Shown here piece by piece: positions 61,120 to 64,000 of a DNA stretch of 64,000 nt. Position 1 is the stretch's first letter. The number at the start of each line of letters is the position of its first letter. Below the pieces are notes generated by a model. It was not told the origin of the DNA. It did no database searches and was given only the letters and a program-made list of their open reading frames with translations. Both the position numbers and the translations under genes were made by a program. Source of the DNA: Butyrivibrio hungatei DSM 14810 (lineage in GTDB: Bacteria > Bacillota > Clostridia > Lachnospirales > Lachnospiraceae); NCBI RefSeq assembly GCF_900143205.1, contig NZ_FRDH01000003.1, positions 620,001 through 684,000 on the forward strand, in the 5' to 3' direction.

Positions 61120-62292
61120 CTATTCACCCACTACACAATAATCTATATTTCTTTTATACCCATACGATTCAACTATTCTTTTTACATCATCTGCATCTTT
61201 CAATGCCACAATTATAAAAGTGTTTTCCTGTTGGTTCTTCAAAGTCTCTGGGTCATTGTAATAACCCTTAAGTTTTCCGCCATCATAGCACTCTACTTCA
61301 ATAGAGAGATTCTCCGCTTTGCATAATTCCATGTAAACACTTTTGCCATAATGCCCCATACCCCAGATAGCAATTTTCCTACCCTCCAATGTATTCTTGG
61401 CATTTCTAATTGTATCCCGAAAAATAGAATTACGTTGATAAACACTCTCATATAATTTAATCATTCTTTTTTCTGCTATCTCATTTATTGCAAAATCTTC
61501 CGGATAGTATTCAACGGGTGTATCTAGCAGCGTCATATTTCCGTTTAGAGCATCTAACATGGCATCTTGGCAATTAGTTCCTGACTCATCATAGATAGTC
61601 ATCGATAATGGCTTTTTTGAATACAAAACTAATCCATTATTTTGAACAATAGTGACATACCAATATGCGGCCCAAGAATCTAAAGTGCCATCATAGTTTG
61701 CAATAATCTGCTTCCACAAATCAAACCCAGCTTTATTGTATCTGTACACCTCATTTCGAGGAGTATCCTTAAAGAGAGTTTGAGGATTTCTTTTATATAA
61801 CGCCCAGCTTTCTTTCCAAGTTGCCCATCCATAACAATCAGAAAAGCCTGAAAAAAAAGAATCCGGAAGGTCATTCGTGCAAATGTCTATCATACTTCCA
61901 CAAATCTGCATAACTCTAGAATCATCACAGTACTTATCAAGAGCCTTATTCATGTAATCCAGAAAAAATGGAGAAAGCACCAGATCATCTTCTAAAACTA
62001 TTACTCGACCGTACTTTTCTACTACTGTTGTTACGCCATCGATAATATTGCGCCTAAGTCCCCAGTTTTTTTCGCGCTCAATGATTGTCTTACTTTTGAA
62101 GCCTTTTATGCTCTGCAGATACTTCCTTACTTCATTCACTGCATCTTGTTTTTCTACATTTGCTGCGGCATCTGAATAAACAAAAAGATCAGAATGCTTA
62201 GATTCATCATTCTGCAAAAGTGTTTCTATTAATTTTTTCAGATGGTCGACTCTGTTATACGCAAATATAACTATAGGTGCAAACTTCTCCAA
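61120..62292 (-). CDS. GT-A glycosyltransferase with C-terminal GAG-type Rossmann module
   Basis: A 390-residue protein. Residues 1-280 resemble the GNT-I/GT2-like transferases found in capsule and O-antigen clusters: PIVIFAYNRVDHLKKLIETL, then VIVLEDDLVLSPFFLDYM, with the EDD metal-binding motif, and GYWATWKESW as CYGWATWKESW. Residues 300-390 carry the shared module as IAIWGMGHYGKSVYMELC ... VECYDGGKLKG ... NTFIIVALKDADD. It starts at a TTG with AAAGGA upstream. Specific sugars unknown. Confidence 0.83.
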   Translation of the reverse strand: MEKFAPIVIFAYNRVDHLKKLIETLLQNDESKHSDLFVYSDAAANVEKQDAVNEVRKYLQSIKGFKSKTIIEREKNWGLRRNIIDGVTTVVEKYGRVIVLEDDLVLSPFFLDYMNKALDKYCDDSRVMQICGSMIDICTNDLPDSFFSGFSDCYGWATWKESWALYKRNPQTLFKDTPRNEVYRYNKAGFDLWKQIIANYDGTLDSWAAYWYVTIVQNNGLVLYSKKPLSMTIYDESGTNCQDAMLDALNGNMTLLDTPVEYYPEDFAINEIAEKRMIKLYESVYQRNSIFRDTIRNAKNTLEGRKIAIWGMGHYGKSVYMELCKAENLSIEVECYDGGKLKGYYNDPETLKNQQENTFIIVALKDADDVKRIVESYGYKRNIDYCVVGE

Positions 62293-62317
62293 AATAGACT
62301 AATTCCTTTCCTCAACA

Positions 62318-63574
62318 TCAACCCCAAATTGCCCATGTTCTATTTATCTGCCTATCAAGTTCCTCGGCATTCCAGTTTCTAACAATATTCCTTGGTATCT
62401 GGTATTCATTTATTCCTTCTCTCCACAATCCCTGCTTTACAATACCAGCTTTTTTGATTTTTTCTTCTTTTAAAATCTCGCATGTATTATCTGTGTAATC
62501 AGCCTTTGTCCCAAATGGGTATGAAAAAACCGTTATCTCTTTACCAATGATATCTTCTAATCTTTTCTTTGACTCTCTAATTTCCCATCTTTGCTTCTCT
62601 TCGCTTTCACAAGCAAGTGAGCTATGAGTCACAGTATGAGCACCAATAGTTATGTATTTTGACTCAGCAAGCTTTCGCAGTTCTTCTTGATCAACTAATC
62701 TAAAATCTGCCCTAGGAAAATCATTAGGTTTTATTATCCTGGCTAATCTTCTTATCTCTTTCTCACGATTTTCAGAACTCATCGCTTTCATTATTCGATG
62801 AGCACATAAGTAACTTTTATATCTATTATCTTCACTGTCAAATGCTAGTTCCTCTGTTCCTACTACTATTTTTTCAGGCAACTGACTAGGTAATAGCAAT
62901 AAAGACTCAAGAGCATCCCACCACATCTCATTGGCTGTTCCCAAATTTCCAGAGCTGACAAATATAGTAGCGGGCACTTCATATTTCTCGAGTATAGGAA
63001 GTGCATTCCAATAATTATCCGCATAGCCATCATCAAAAGTAAGTACGATAGATTTATCCTTTAAACAAGTCCAATCATCCTCAAATCTTACAACGTTATA
63101 GTTTTCCTTAATATATCTAACTTGCTCCTCAAAATTCTCAACACTAACTGCCAGTTGCTGTGGATCAGTAGACAAATTGATAACGCGATGATAAAACAAG
63201 ACATTCACAAAACTATCGGAAATATATAAACCACTATATCTACTTTCAGACTTTACCTTTTCGACATCACCATCGCTAAAAATAGAATAATTGTTAATAC
63301 CTCTCTTTTCTAATTCTGCAGTCATCTGGATAGCGTTCTTTGAATTAGCTGCTATAACAAAAGCTGAGCCAGATTTTTCATCTATTTCAGCTATAGTTTT
63401 TACAAGCTTCCCAAATATCTCACTTTTATCTTTTTCTTTAGTAACAATGAAATTACAAAAATCCAGTCCGTGTTCCTTTAGCCATATAGCCAATTCTTTG
63501 CCATATATACCTGCACCATATATATTTATTTTGCCATTATTCTTCTCGCAAAACTCACGCCAATCCTGTGTCAT
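62318..63574 (-). CDS. GAG Rossmann module fused to NodB polysaccharide deacetylase
   Basis: A 418-residue protein. Residues 12-120 hold the shared module (KINIYGAGIYGKELAIWLKE ... NFIVTKEKDKS ... SAFVIAANSKNAIQ). Residues 165-400 form a carbohydrate-esterase-4 NodB domain: IVLTFDDGYADNYWN (metal Asp), ITIGAHTVTHSSLA (metal His pair) and FSYPFGTKADYTDNT. There is no signal peptide, so it would deacetylate a lipid-linked or nucleotide-linked sugar inside the cell. Its ATG overlaps the upstream methyltransferase stop (TGATG), with AAAGGA before it. Confidence 0.87.
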   Translation of the reverse strand: MTQDWREFCEKNNGKINIYGAGIYGKELAIWLKEHGLDFCNFIVTKEKDKSEIFGKLVKTIAEIDEKSGSAFVIAANSKNAIQMTAELEKRGINNYSIFSDGDVEKVKSESRYSGLYISDSFVNVLFYHRVINLSTDPQQLAVSVENFEEQVRYIKENYNVVRFEDDWTCLKDKSIVLTFDDGYADNYWNALPILEKYEVPATIFVSSGNLGTANEMWWDALESLLLLPSQLPEKIVVGTEELAFDSEDNRYKSYLCAHRIMKAMSSENREKEIRRLARIIKPNDFPRADFRLVDQEELRKLAESKYITIGAHTVTHSSLACESEEKQRWEIRESKKRLEDIIGKEITVFSYPFGTKADYTDNTCEILKEEKIKKAGIVKQGLWREGINEYQIPRNIVRNWNAEELDRQINRTWAIWG

Positions 63575-64000
63575 CAGAATTCCTTTCTGGCAGTTATTCC
63601 TATTACAATTGGATAGTCCTTATCTTGAACATCCAGCATGTTCTTTTCGTCCAAATCTTCAACAGAAACTCCTTGTACAAAAGCTGTTGCAGACAATGCA
63701 TTGCCAAAAGATGAAACTTTGATATTCTCTGATTCAAACTTTTCTTCCAGAAGCTTCTTGATTGATAACGCAGTGAATCCCCAATAGTGCCCCCATCTGT
63801 CCATATCAAATCTTGAAATAGGTGAAATAGTTCCAGCTACTGTAGCTAGCAAATATCCTCCTGGTTTTAGCAAATAATAAGCGCCTTCAATAGCTTTTTT
63901 TACATCGTAAATAAAATTAAATGTCTGAGTACAAATGAAGACATCATACTTTTCTTTTGGTAATGTATCTGTATTAGTCAGATCCATTCCTTTTGCATAG
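63574..64000 (-). CDS. SAM-dependent methyltransferase, 5' end outside the window
   Basis: The C-terminal 141 codons of a class I methyltransferase. Visible are YDVFICTQTFNFIYDVKKAI (motif II region), YYLLKPGGYLLATVAGT (motif III) and a C-terminal part without motif. The frame stays open to the right edge of the window, so the start and the SAM-binding motif I lie beyond base 64000; the Met at 63987 is internal. It overlaps the deacetylase gene and belongs to the glycan cluster, where it may methylate a sugar. Confidence 0.8.
   Translation of the reverse strand, partial: YAKGMDLTNTDTLPKEKYDVFICTQTFNFIYDVKKAIEGAYYLLKPGGYLLATVAGTISPISRFDMDRWGHYWGFTALSIKKLLEEKFESENIKVSSFGNALSATAFVQGVSVEDLDEKNMLDVQDKDYPIVIGITARKEF

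Overview
The window looks like a chromosomal segment of a low-GC, anaerobic Lachnospiraceae bacterium, most like Butyrivibrio or Pseudobutyrivibrio. The grounds are an intracellular GH51 arabinofuranosidase with a LplA/LplB/YtcP-type ABC importer, a long-form ribosome hibernation factor, ECF-type vitamin uptake, LXG-type secreted-toxin genes, very large repeat surface proteins and strong Gram-positive Shine-Dalgarno sequences. The genus is inferred and cannot be proved from the window. Nearly every gene lies on the minus strand; only a small island at 54.1-57.6 kb is on the plus strand. I saw no rRNA, tRNA, CRISPR array or intact transposase.

Layout, left to right. 0.1-0.7 kb: hpf. 0.87-0.94 kb: two perfect DnaA boxes in an otherwise empty gap. 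1.0-7.4 kb: an arabinose-polymer utilisation operon (solute-binding lipoprotein, two permeases, GH51 enzyme) with its LacI-family regulator and operators. 7.5-16.1 kb: mixed housekeeping genes (membrane protein, MFS exporter, acetyltransferases, RpiB-like isomerase, SH3/NlpC-P60 wall hydrolase, thioredoxin reductase, HAD phosphatase, SDR). 16.2-17.5 kb: a CheY plus a MshEN-CheX fusion. 17.5-22.9 kb: small genes, acetyltransferase, DJ-1/PfpI protein, alanine symporter, methyltransferase and an SGNH esterase. 23.0-25.7 kb: an operon for pantothenate uptake and CoA synthesis (ECF S-component, CoaX, CoaBC). 25.9-28.9 kb: a four-gene LXG-type toxin module whose effector ends in a papain/C39-like cysteine peptidase. 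29.1-33.3 kb: SseB-like protein, M18 aminopeptidase, and an ArsB/NhaD-type permease under a yybP-ykoY manganese riboswitch.

33.4-43.9 kb is a surface and competition region. It has a barstar, a membrane-anchored protein that fuses an alpha/beta hydrolase to a barnase RNase, two small proteins sharing an unrecognised WQG domain, and a 2722-residue surface protein with about twelve tandem repeats. 44.1-64.0 kb is a glycan-assembly cluster: TPP enzyme, glucose-1-phosphate cytidylyltransferase, five glycosyltransferases, two TIM-barrel isomerase-like proteins, a four-part 792-residue cytidylyltransferase fusion, a NodB deacetylase and a methyltransferase cut by the window edge. Seven of these proteins carry the same Rossmann-like GAG module attached to unrelated catalytic domains. 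An accessory island (54.1-58.4 kb: DUF3990/Xre toxin-antitoxin pair, truncated AAA ATPase, P-loop ATPase with 29-bp repeats in its promoter, PD-(D/E)XK-like protein) splits this cluster in two.

Between 21.0 and 29.1 kb there are six copies of a hairpin repeat with a conserved GGGACGG loop. Two copies are single and four form two head-to-head pairs, which exactly bracket the LXG toxin module. The observations I rate highest are the shared Rossmann module, the hydrolase-barnase/barstar pair, the LXG-peptidase module with its flanking repeats, and the four-domain cytidylyltransferase fusion.
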